DNA from: Marthasterias glacialis
Taxonomy: Eukaryota; Echinodermata; Asteroidea; Forcipulatida; Asteriidae
DNA: 64,000 nucleotides
NCBI GenBank assembly: GCA_911728455.2
Contig: OU452240.1
Location: forward strand, 2,976,001-3,040,000
Direction: 5' to 3'
Of this stretch, positions 57,501 to 64,000 are shown piece after piece. Under the pieces are notes generated by a model, which was not told the DNA's origin, did no database searches, and saw nothing but the letters and a program-made list of their open reading frames with translations. The stretch's first letter is position 1. Every line of letters starts with the position of its first letter. The position numbers and the translations under genes are program-made.

Positions 57501-58742
57501 GAGTTGTCCCCCATACCACTCTTTTAAAAGAGTGGTATGGGGGACAAGTCTTTTTAGAGTGGAAATATTTTCTTTTTCACTCGATTCAGAGTGAAGTTTA
57601 CTTAAATTTCACTCTAAAAGAGCAAACTAGAGATAATTGCACTCTAAAAAGAGTGAAAATTACACCACCACTCGGGCAAGAGAGTGATGTTTTCACTCTT
57701 TTACATTAAGAGAGAAATAACTGAAAACATCTTGGTGATCAAGTGTATTCCTGGTTAATTACCAATGCCATTATATAAAACTATGATAATGTTATTTGAC
57801 AATAAGTTTATATACTATGCGTTGAAATATGATATGTGGCTTTTGTGATATGCTAATTACGACATTCGAATAGTACACAATATTGTACAAACCTATGGGA
57901 TTTTCGACGGAAAAACTAACAAGACTAATGAGAAGAAGACAAGAATCTGGGTAAAAACACTGCCCGAATATACCACAACAGAAAAAAAAGAAGAAAATAA
58001 ATAAATGTAGCAAAATAAATAATTAAATGAAATAAATTAAAAAATAAATAAATTAAAATAATAAAAAGGACAACCGGAAGTAAGGCAACCGAAGGAAAAA
58101 ACATATGAGTAAGAATATATAACATAGGAGTAAGAATTTTCTTCACAATGTTTAAAAATGTACTCAATACAGCTAAATTGCGCACGTAACGTTTGGTACG
58201 TCATCTGAATGGAACAAACAAGCAGGCAAACAAACAAACAAACAAATTACATACCTTTTACACAAATCTTTGTGAAGATATACAGAGTGGATAGATGCAG
58301 GATGACCTGTACAAGTTAGACAAACACTAAATGTTATGATTTCTCTAAAATATTTGAATTGAGTAAAGTAGGAGGAAAAGAATCAACGTAGAAGCCCTTT
58401 TTGATAAGATGGTCTACACAACTAGCAAACAAGTGCAAAAACTACGATCCCCGCATCTTAAACACCGAGTAATAACAGTATTAATTTGTGCTCGCCTTCC
58501 GTCAACAGGCACGCTAGGTAGTACAGTGGTCAATGTTGTACGCGTATATTGATTGAATATTTAAGTTGCCCGTCTAGTTTTTACTTCATATTTTTTTATG
58601 TCTTTCTTTAACGCGAAATTATTAAACTGTTTTAGTTTTTGTTTTGTTTTTTAAAACCCATTTAACAATGAAATGGCCGAGTAGAACTCACCTTGTGTAG
58701 AATCATCGTGTACAAGTTCACTTCCACCGGAACAAACTGCAT
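32658..58742 (-). CDS. Adhesion G-protein-coupled receptor with lectin-like, FN3, mucin and GAIN/GPS ectodomain
   Basis: I joined 27 exons in phase, apart from one cut by the assembly gap: 58742-58692, 58306-58255, 53343-53175, 52078-51918, 51559-51491 (enters gap), 50095-50021, 49740-49471, 48969-48685, 47689-47574, 46431-46029, 45348-45269, 45016-45005, 44758-44551, 43310-43191, 42506-42425, 41933-41822, 41457-41399, 40772-40643, 39554-39451, 38493-38394, 37926-37776, 36887-36815, 36182-36116, 35533-35445, 35324-35198, 33531-33490 and 32834-32658 (TAA). About 1,127 residues are visible outside the gap. The family is a two-fragment surface receptor: a GAIN domain cuts itself at the GPS and the exposed tether can activate the seven-helix domain. 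Domain order and a canonical GPS are clear. The upstream in-frame TGA two codons before the ATG fixes the longest start; the second ATG (58706) gives a cleaner signal peptide. Ligand, G protein and vertebrate orthologue cannot be read from the sequence. Confidence 0.92.
33018..33078. repeat. Short inverted repeat
   Basis: ACACGGTCCGCCATTTG and CAAATGGCGGACCGTGT flank a short spacer. Located in the last receptor intron; could be a tiny MITE. Confidence 0.8.
33948..34143. mobile_element. MITE of the GGGTCCAATTTCATAGAGC family, copy 2
   Basis: GGGTCCAATTTCATAGAGCT is mirrored by AGCTTTATGAAATGGGCCC at the right end; about 196 bp. Confidence 0.82.
35935..36080. mobile_element. MITE of the GGCAGCAGAC family
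   Basis: TGTAATGGGAAACTCTTGAG with GCTAGATGGCAGCGGGC on the left pairs with GTCTACTGCCACCTTTCG and AAAGTCTACC on the right. A TGCGCATGCTC motif is inside, as in the other copies. Confidence 0.75.
38836..38955. mobile_element. MITE with GGCCGTGTCC termini and TAA duplication
   Basis: GGCCGTGTCC and GGACACGGCG bound 120 bp. TAA precedes (38833-38835) and follows (38956-38958), fitting PIF/Harbinger. The interior has CATAGCCGTAGCC also found at 42947-43049. Confidence 0.85.
40643..45348 (-). CDS. Receptor exons 11-18: GAIN domain and GPS cleavage site
   Basis: Exons 45348-45269, 45016-45005 (12 nt), 44758-44551, 43310-43191, 42506-42425, 41933-41822, 41457-41399 and 40772-40643 encode a helical subdomain A (NLNSSLLYAQQTLHFVNNSL, EVELIPDLLEALLQGFL) and a beta subdomain B (SSWLILDVPNSAI, SLLVMKMEKVDKVLP, VTVGFQLKNEVPERIPVC). 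The last exon holds the GPS: C-V-W, then W-N-S-S-G-C, then CRCYHLTSFSVIM. The H-L-T triad, both Trp and all four Cys are present, so autoproteolysis between Leu and Thr is expected. The tethered agonist would begin TSFSVIMRVSDYK. Confidence 0.92.
41510..41710. repeat. GGGTCA-rich element
   Basis: Many direct and inverted GGGTCA/TGACCC words (for example TTCTGGGTTAGTATGACCC, GGGTCAGCCTGACCC, CATGGGGTCAGG). Similar words occur at 39290-39370. Class unknown; in a receptor intron. Confidence 0.6.
42871..43120. mobile_element. GGCAGCAGAC-family MITE carrying a nested insertion
   Basis: ACGCTAGGTGGCAGCAGACT at the left is mirrored by AGTCTGCTGCCACCTAGTGT at the right. The interior is split by the TAA-flanked element at 42947-43049. 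Confidence 0.83.
42947..43049. mobile_element. PIF/Harbinger-like MITE nested inside another MITE
   Basis: Termini GTCTGTGTCCGAATTA and GATTCGGCGGATACGGCC, flanked by TAA at 42944-42946 and 43050-43052; related to 38836-38955. Confidence 0.82.
43344..43804. mobile_element. 461-bp near-perfect fold-back element
   Basis: Arms start AGAGTGATACTTTTTTAATG and end CATTAAACAAGTATCACTCT, meeting at a tight hairpin around CTTCTTCTAACTGCTTTTTG near 43570. Arm identity is high with a few indels. No target duplication was seen. It lies in the receptor intron between exons 13 and 14. Confidence 0.88.
45005..45016 (-). CDS. 12-nt receptor microexon (exon 12)
   Basis: Twelve bases encoding LAFK lie between TTTGTTTCACAG and GTAATACT, both good splice signals on the minus strand. 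The exon is phase 0-0 and links ...NFFFDQ (exon 11) to FEEDIPHPEMG (exon 13), which are also phase 0. Exons 11 and 13 could also splice directly, so inclusion may be optional. Confidence 0.7.
45393..45705. repeat. Tandem duplication, about 157-bp period, two copies
   Basis: ATTTCAAAGAAACCACGAGA and GTGGTTTGCAACGACCC recur about 157 bases apart. The copies are diverged at many positions. Receptor intron 10. Confidence 0.88.
46029..47689 (-). CDS. Receptor exons 9-10: Ser/Thr-rich stalk
   Basis: Exon 47689-47574 is Gly/Ser/Thr-rich (RPSTLSPTTRMMTTATP). Exon 46431-46029 encodes 134 residues that are mostly Thr with Pro, Gln and Ser. Such low-complexity PTS sequence is a mucin-like, O-glycosylated rod that would hold the lectin and FN3 modules away from the membrane. 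It contains a tandem copy: TTQVPSNNASITTVDLTTQT and TTQVPLTTASITTADSTTRT are about 40 residues apart. The exon ends ACETITNVPFSTG before the GAIN domain. Confidence 0.88.
47106..47378 (+). repeat. tRNA-derived SINE family C, complete copy
   Basis: Head CAGGTTGGCTCAGTGGTTTC, B-box CGGTTTGAATCCCGGACTGG, tail AAGGTCCCTTGGTTTCATTA and (AAT)n. Confidence 0.88.
48236..48312 (-). repeat. tRNA-like sequence (SINE head)
   Basis: Reversed it reads TGGTTATAGCTCAGTTGTTT and GTTCGAGTCCGGCATCAGTC, with good A- and B-box words. The anticodon arm is poorly paired, so a functional tRNA is unlikely. Confidence 0.55.
48685..49740 (-). CDS. Receptor exons 7-8: FN3 domains 2 and 3
   Basis: Exon 49740-49471 (270 nt, phase 1-1) encodes a whole FN3 domain: NIAADSLTVNWTSRSNFSSF, then F-H-V-T-A-V-D strand C and GGTEYTVAVFTFNGSMES. 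Exon 48969-48685 (285 nt, phase 1-1) encodes another: EVEKKEIVVTWDKVPGNADE, YFFELVGAL and NTDYTIKGYAV. One domain per symmetrical exon is the usual FN3 shuffling pattern. The signature Trp, Leu and Tyr positions are present in both. Several N-x-S/T glycosylation sequons occur in the first of the two. Confidence 0.92.
50021..50095 (-). CDS. Receptor exon 6: linker
   Basis: A 75-nt phase 1-1 exon with acceptor CGTTTAG and donor CCCAG|GTGAGA. It encodes APVNQEDFSEQCDNAPDVKK and a short KASP end. It is acidic then basic with one cysteine, has no domain match, and is probably a spacer between FN3 modules. Confidence rests on splice sites and phase agreement only. Confidence 0.6.
50640..50810 (-). 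repeat. SINE family A head (reversed)
   Basis: ACGGCTTTACGTCCCATCC, AAGTGTCTTGCTTATGGACA and GACCGGGACTCGAACCCACG are the complement of the family-A head; related body sequence is at 50396-50480. Confidence 0.82.
50991..51490. other. Assembly gap of 500 N
   Basis: Exactly 500 undetermined bases, a round placeholder length, so the true size is unknown. It sits inside the receptor gene and truncates FN3 domain 1. Reading frames that run through it are artefacts. Confidence 0.99.
51491..51559 (-). CDS. Receptor exon 5: start of FN3 domain 1 (cut by the assembly gap)
   Basis: After acceptor CTTCCCCAG the reading frame continues in phase 1 as DPKQVESVDPPTTTSSSITI then SWE. This is the A-B strand start of a fibronectin type III domain (V-x-V-x-P-x-T-x-x-S-I-x-I-S-W). 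The rest of the domain, and possibly further FN3 modules, is in the 500-N gap. The next recognisable exon (50095-50021) again enters in phase 1. Confidence 0.8.
51918..53343 (-). CDS. Receptor exons 3-4: C-type-lectin-like domain
   Basis: Exon 53343-53175 begins AQCPASWITIGDSCYMNQS and continues with SDAQLFC and SKLAVLEINSE, the first half of a long-form CTLD (C-P-x-x-W, S-C-Y, A-x-x-F-C, L-A-x-x). Exon 52078-51918 gives CGNDTCYFVIGRLSGEYQV and SCGSPLPFICEGE, the terminal half with the last disulfide cysteines. The two join in phase 2 through an Arg codon. The joined domain is about 105 residues and lacks the WIGL core and the EPN/WND calcium-sugar motifs, so carbohydrate binding of the classical kind is unlikely unless an in-frame exon has been missed in the intervening 1.1 kb. 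I looked there and saw only a SINE head and a LINE tail. Confidence 0.85.
52790..53075 (-). repeat. LINE tail scrap and reversed SINE A head
   Basis: 52795-52850 has GTCGCCCATCACAAGGC, the complement of the LINE end seen near 17650. 52985-53075 has AAGGTGTCTTGTTTATGTAC and GACCGGGATTCGAACCCAC, a SINE A head. These fill the intron between the two lectin exons. Confidence 0.7.
56416..56541 (-). repeat. SINE family C head (reversed)
   Basis: GGGGCTGAAAACCCAATCTA, TTCGAACCGGGTTCCACAGA and AAACCACTGCCAACCTGAA are the complement of the family-C head. Confidence 0.82.
57337..57714. mobile_element. 378-bp palindrome built of CACTCTTTT-like words
   Basis: A perfect central inversion at 57525/57526 (CCATACCACTCTTTT and complement) extends outward to CTCTCTTAATG/CATTAAGAGAG with a few mismatches. 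CACTCTAAAA/AGAGTG words recur within each arm. No target duplication seen. Confidence 0.87.
58255..58742 (-). CDS. Receptor exons 1-2: signal peptide
   Basis: Exon 1 (17 codons) and exon 2 (17 codons plus one base) encode a short N-terminus followed by the hydrophobic run VILHLSTLYIFTKICVK. This joins to AQC of the lectin-like exon, so signal cleavage near A|QC is plausible. The donors are AAG|GTGAGT and AAAG|GTATGT. An in-frame stop lies two codons before the first ATG. The methionine at codon 13 (MILHKVILHL) would give a more conventional signal peptide. The next exon is about 4.9 kb away. Confidence 0.75.
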
Positions 58743-60600
58743 CTGTCACTTGTCTGACGCCTCCTAACAGCTTCGATCATTACGTGTGTTATTGGGGGGG
58801 GGGGGGGGAACATGCGCAGACCTCAACAACTCAAACAACAATTAATAATAATAATAATAATAAATGCGTTTTTCAGTGACGTCAGGTTTTTCGATTCGTC
58901 AAATAATTCAGCGTTATTTTATCAATATCAGTTGCGGAGGTATAGTATTTTTTATGAAAACTTTCCGATCTTTAGTCGATAAAGGAACAAAGTAATTTAG
59001 TTGCCTTGTTGATTGATTAAAACACACTTTTTCAAAAATAAATAAGTTAATGTAGGGAATCGAAGTGCGCCCCCAATGTTCAATTGTTTTGCTATTTTGT
59101 GTGATCTAATTTCGAGCGATGTATGTATTAATTGTTTCCTAGCCTGTGATATGTTTTAGTGAGGGATTTTGAAGTTGGTTGTGTTGTCCAATCTGCGTTT
59201 TTGTTCTCACCGTGTGGGTGAGACTTACCACCTTGGGGTGTACTTATTCTTACTGTGATTGACAATTGTCTTATTCCTACAGCAAGAGAAGTGTGTTGCC
59301 AACCAGTTATACTTTTATCTCCATTAAGCTTTCTTACTAAGCCTTGCCTATAACTAGAATCGACCGTTTTGCCTGCCTGGTCTGATTCAAATGTTCATTT
59401 AACATAATATATATATTTATTATTATTGATAGTTAACTTAACTATTCATTCCTTTTTGTACAAAGAGTGAGAGGCTGTTCTGCTCACGTCGCAACGTTAT
59501 TTTAATATGTATTTTCCAATTTGGGATTTGGATCTTTATACGTCAAGAAAGATATGGAGTGTCATTTGAGAAATTTTATGGCATTTTTATATTTCAGTCA
59601 TTAATATTGATGGGTTGGAATAGAAATCAATTTGAATTTGGATTACCCTACGTACGTTCAGTGACGGGTTGGTTCCGCATTTAGTGTCTGGCAGTTATAT
59701 TATATTGGCTTCCCTATTCCTATTTTATGGCCCTATGTACTTTTAGTGACGGGTGTCGCTCCTATAAGTGCAACTGTTCAATAGGCATAATATTTGATCA
59801 GTCAGCACGTTTATTCTCGTTTTAAAAGGATATAAGTTGGTAGTGTATATTCAGCTCTGTGTTCTCACGTGTATGGGACAGTTTGCTGGACATCTTTTTA
59901 GGCTTTCAGTTTCATGTGGGGTGCAATGTGATTGATTGATATAGTTTTATGCTCGACCAGCTCCTCTGATTTTTGACCTGAAATATGACTTTGTATAAGT
60001 TGATCTTTCACTGTATGATCCTGCAGCTGCTCTAGGTCCGAATATAATTTTCGTGTATCTTTATAAAGATCATAGTCATGTATTGTTTCGGAACTGAATT
60101 CTGAACAGGTTGCTATAGTCACAGAATTATGATGTGACTTTCCATGATATCGTGTATTCTACCACACAGTTATAATTATTTTAGGGACAAGTGTTTCCCA
60201 CGATCATGTAGCCTTTGTGTGACCTGAGATTGGTGCATTTGCTACGTTGTGTCAAATTAATGTTTGCGATTTTGTTTGATCCACTGTTATTGGGAGTGAT
60301 CAAGTAATTTGCTCACTATAAATAGTTCTCTGTTGTGTATTGTGCCTATGTTGGAGAATATAAATCCCGTATTCTGCCTTTAAATCCGGTGTCTCCGGAG
60401 GTTCTGCCCGTACAGTGAATTGTGTACAAATTTCCTCTGATAGCGCCCTCTTTTGATCCAACTTCCTCAGCCCATGTTTTATTATCGTACGCATAGCACA
60501 CTGGGGGTGGGATGGGGGTACAAAAGCCCCTATGACACCGGAACAACAGACTTTACATGTCTTGGAGTCCTTCAGCAAGTTGTAATTTTTGAAACAGTAA

Positions 60601-60768
60601 TTAGGGAATAACAGTGCGAGGACCCGGTCTTCACTGCTTGGTAATGACCGGGGTGGTGGCTGGCCGCTGTTAACGACCAAGCCGGAGGTGCGGTCGTTAA
60701 CAGCGGCCAGCCACCACCCAAGGTCATTACCAAGCAGTGAAGACCGGGTCCTCGCACTGTTATTCCCA
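60601..60768. repeat. Perfect-arm hairpin, about 75-bp arms
   Basis: GGGAATAACAGTGCGAGGAC through GGCTGGCCGCTGTTAACGAC is mirrored after a loop of about 13 bases (AAGCCGGAGGTGC) with only small interruptions. It is GC-richer than its surroundings. No flanking duplication longer than 3 bp was seen. Confidence 0.9.
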
Positions 60769-61230
60769 TTAATAAATACCTTTTTAACGAAATAAACGGC
60801 TGAAATCGTCCATTTTGTAACTTTTCTTTCTCGGCGATACTTTCTTGTTTTGTTAGCCGGTCTTTATATCGCTGTTAATACACCCCCACGTGATCACGTT
60901 TTGACCAATCAGAATCCACAAACTGTCCTAGGTATTTATTAATATGATTTAAATTAATTTTCACAACTTTAATAAAATGACTCTTTCTCACAGGCGTACG
61001 CCCCGTGCGCCTTTCCCAAGATAGCCGCATTACTGTTTGGAGATGATTTTCGTGACATGAGTAGCTCGGTGGACCTAATATTACCTCCATGCAGTAGAAA
61101 AGAAAACTGAAGTCTAGATGTCACTGCAACTTATTGTTATTATCTTTTTTTATTCCATATATATAATTAATATCTATTTGGCTGTATTGATGGGTCCTTT
61201 CAAGCACAAAAGAGCCGTAGACTTTCAAGA

Positions 61231-61424
61231 ATATAGAGCGCCGAAGGCGCAAGATGGGGAACTCTGGCTGAAATGTGAAATCACACTGGACGCCATTTCG
61301 GCAAGTGACTCTGTTGACACAACGATAGATCAGTGCCGATAAGTGCAGACAATGACCATTGCTATCAATGGGAAACAAAGCCTTCACTTGCCCATGCGTA
61401 TTTCACTTTCCTTCGGCGCTCTAT
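61231..61424. mobile_element. MITE with TATAGAGCGCCGAAGG termini
   Basis: TATAGAGCGCCGAAGG on the left and CCTTCGGCGCTCTATA on the right are perfect complements. The interior matches 9664-9840. Confidence 0.9.
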
Positions 61425-61529
61425 AATTTTGGTTCGGGGTTCAGCGATTCTGTCGGTCTAAACAATGCCTGTGGTATGTGGATTCAATCTACACACGATG
61501 TAAATTCCCAAGAACAAGTACCGATATTT

Positions 61530-61830
61530 TAGCGCAGTGCGTTAGGCTGTGTGCCGGGACTGTCTCACTCAACACCCAGTCCCCGGTGAGTCCGGGTCTG
61601 GGTTCGATCACCGTCTGCCCCTAATAATAATAGCAACAAGGCATCTTGCCGGGATCTGACACCAGTGTGACTGGGTTCTGCCTTGTTTCTCCCCTAAAGG
61701 GACAGGTCTCGCGAGGCTAGTGATCGGAGACAGGGGAGGACATGCGGTGAGTCGGTCGCCATACCAGAAGGGAGCTGTATGGCAGACGGTAAACAGTCAC
61801 GTCGCCTGAATGTCTGACATATCACTGCGT
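61530..61830 (+). repeat. tRNA-derived SINE family D
   Basis: TAGCGCAGTGCGTTAGGCTG (A-box) and GGTCTGGGTTCGATCACCG (B-box) are followed by a GC-rich body with GGGACAGGTCTCGCGAGGC and GACATGCGGTGAGTCGGTCG. Confidence 0.75.
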
Positions 61831-64000
61831 GACATTTACTCTTTTTTTCTCGGAAATGTGCGCATGGTCAGAGCTACGCAAACGATGAAAATTTACCTGG
61901 TAAGTCTGCTGACCTCTAGCGTTCCAAAGTCTCAAATTTTTAGCCAATACTCAGATACGTGTTGAAAATTTGGCGTTAGAGGTAATTTGAAAAGTGCATA
62001 CAATCACCAATAAGATATAATGTAACTATGGAAATACGTTTGCCCTATCAATTTAACTGAGTGTCAAGGATGGATTAATTGTTTCTTCTAAACGGAGCGG
62101 AATTTGTTTTCCTTAACCAAATATGAACCGTCTCACTAAAACAAATTTAAACATCCTTTTTTCAAGTCGAATTATTTATTTTAACTTTTTCGAAATCGCA
62201 ACATATACAGAATTTACAAAGCAAAGAAAGCTAATTAAAAAACAAAAGAAAAGAAAACAGAAATTAGAAGACCAGAAGTATCGTCGTTTTTATTCATTGA
62301 TTGATAGATGGATTGATTGATTTACTTAACTTGATTACATGATTGCTTGCTTTTTTATTAATTTTTTTTTCTTTTGCTTTTTTTTGTTTGTTTGGTTGTT
62401 TGTTTGCTTGTGTATTTCAATTTGTTTATATTTATTGTTTAAAATATTTGTTTGTCATTATTTTTATTATTTGCTTTGAAGGAATTACATTTTGAAAAGG
62501 GATGATTGGATACACACTCACCTTTTAATTGTGAATTCCCCTTTAGTTTTAAATGGTTCTTAATAAGCAAAACGGAGCTGTTCGGGTTGTGTAGCACGAA
62601 GGAGATTTTGTACCCGTATTGATTACCATACAAACACGAGTTTCAGGCTGCCAAGGTCTCCGGCCGTTTAAGCTTGCACAGTGAATAACGCCAACGCTAG
62701 AGTTATTGGGCTATTATAACAATTATTATTTAAAGTGGCTCAACCAGAGGAGGGGGGGGGGGTTGCAGGGGACAGGGGTTGCAGGGGACAGGAAGAAACC
62801 TCGCCTCCACCTCTTGCACCCCCAAAATGGGATCGAGGAAAAAAATGCACAAATCAATGGTTCGATACATTAAATAGCCCCCTTGTGTCTTTGCTCCCGT
62901 TTGGAACGTCTTGTTCCGTCACTGATTATTTAATTATAACTATCTTGTAAACACACCCCTTTAATTTTAAATGGTTTTTAATCATCAAAAAGGAACTGTT
63001 TGGGTTGTGTCGCAAAAAAGAGGATTTTACCTTTCTTGTGAACGCCCGTACTGTTTACCATAAGTGATTTAGCACTGTATTTGCTTTGAAGGACCTGCAG
63101 GTCTGAAGTTACTTGTGGGAAAAAAATGAAAATTAATAAATAAAAAATAATGATGACGAAACATAGTTTCAGATGTGACAGAAAAAAGGTTGTGACAGTT
63201 TAAAAAAAGGTTGCACCAACCACTGACTTTACAGTCTGCGGTTGTAGATGATGATTTTAAATGGATTAAAAATAAGAGAGAGAGAGGGGAGAGGGAGAGA
63301 TTTAGAAATTGTGATAGGTATTTGTTTACAAATGGATAGCAACATGGATTACACTTCACCATGGCGATATATCTTTGTACACGGCGTAGAACGTACTAGA
63401 CGCGCCTCAAACCACGAGTAGAAAACGGCTTTATATAATACATGTTAACACACATACAAAAGAAAAAAATAAGAGAGAGAGGGGGAAAAACAGCAGGTAT
63501 TCACAACAATGGATCTTGCCGTTTGTTCATTGGGGCATGAAGAGTATTGTTGCTGTAACGGATAACGGTACACACTGTTTTATTGCGTTCCGTGGAAAAT
63601 AGAACGGAATAAAGATGTTACGTTTGGTAAGTATAAATTTAATCAAATACATTTTATGTTGTTTTTGTGACATTACTTCTCTAGATGTTCACACTGCCAA
63701 AACTGGTATGCTTTATCGTTGGTAAAATTAACACCATGACGGTGTTGTCACATATAGATACCAAGATAATCAATTTAACACCCCAGTTTTTGCAGTGCAT
63801 AAGTCAAAAGAATACAGAGTTGATTTATATCTCGTGCACTTGACATGATTTCGTGTGCTCGAAACGACAGAGCACACCAAATGTTTTCGAGCGCACGAAG
63901 TGAAGAACTGAAACTATGTCTGTGTTCATTAATTTGTTTTCATCACGTCTTTTGGGGGGTTCCGTAGTGCACAGAGTCTTCACATATTTTCAGTTTATTT

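Larger units (their letters stand above)
53344..58254. other. Large receptor intron 2
   Basis: AT-rich, 4.9 kb. Contains a CAGTGGCGTAACTAAGGGG repeat start near 54015, an exon-like orphan frame at 54260-54405, a reversed SINE C (56416-56541) and a palindrome (57337-57714). No phase-compatible extra receptor exon was recognised. Confidence 0.55.
58743..64000. other. 5' flank of the receptor; no gene recognised
   Basis: A poly-G run at about 58794-58808, (AAT)n at 58843-58863, a hairpin (60601-60768), a MITE (61231-61424), a SINE (61530-61830), a GGCAGCAGAC-family fragment (61850-61940) and a duplicated segment (62540-62632, 62957-63062). 58870-60590 and 63100-64000 hold AT-rich sequence in which I see no gene. 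Confidence 0.6.

Noticed and set aside
59898-60122. 74-codon minus-strand frame with charged composition
   Set aside because: No homology or splice context that I can recognise; could be chance in AT-rich DNA.
60300-60680. 126-codon minus-strand frame
   Set aside because: Its start lies in the hairpin arm, the composition is unremarkable and no domain was recognised; kept out for lack of support.

Overview
This is eukaryotic, intron-rich, AT-rich animal DNA. It carries four protein genes in short exons with GT/AG splice sites, embedded in dense MITEs, fold-back elements, tRNA-derived SINEs and LINE scraps. Gene content and repeat style suggest a non-vertebrate deuterostome, most likely an ambulacrarian such as a sea star. 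That assignment is inference, because no marker in the window fixes the species. I joined exons by hand from splice signals, reading phase and resemblance to known families.

Layout: (1) 716-3138, minus: the 5' four exons of NOSIP, running off the left edge. (2) 3139-3738: a divergent promoter shared by NOSIP and POLR1F. (3) 3739-9458, plus: complete POLR1F (RPA43), four exons, 554 aa with a long Lys-rich tail. (4) 9459-16458: repeat-filled space between two convergent 3' ends. (5) 16459-30319, minus: complete API5, 12 exons, 568 aa. (6) 30320-32657: intergenic with no gene seen. (7) 32658-58742, minus: a 27-exon adhesion G-protein-coupled receptor interrupted by a 500-N assembly gap. Its order is signal peptide, C-type-lectin-like domain, three FN3 domains, Thr-rich mucin stalk, GAIN domain with canonical GPS (HL^T), seven-helix domain and short tail. 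(8) 58743-64000: repeats and AT-rich sequence with no gene recognised.

The first three genes are housekeeping: a U-box-type factor, a Pol I stalk subunit and a nuclear anti-apoptotic/RNA-associated scaffold. NOSIP and POLR1F share a promoter, while POLR1F and API5 converge. The receptor is the accessory-type locus and the most interesting gene, because of its ectodomain order, a 12-nt microexon and a compact lectin fold.

The most unusual non-coding signal is a set of long, near-perfect palindromes. Three that are unrelated in sequence (3934-4959, 20819-21221, 28971-29890) all begin TAG, end CTA and are flanked by perfect 9-bp target-site duplications, as expected for Mutator-like fold-back transposons.
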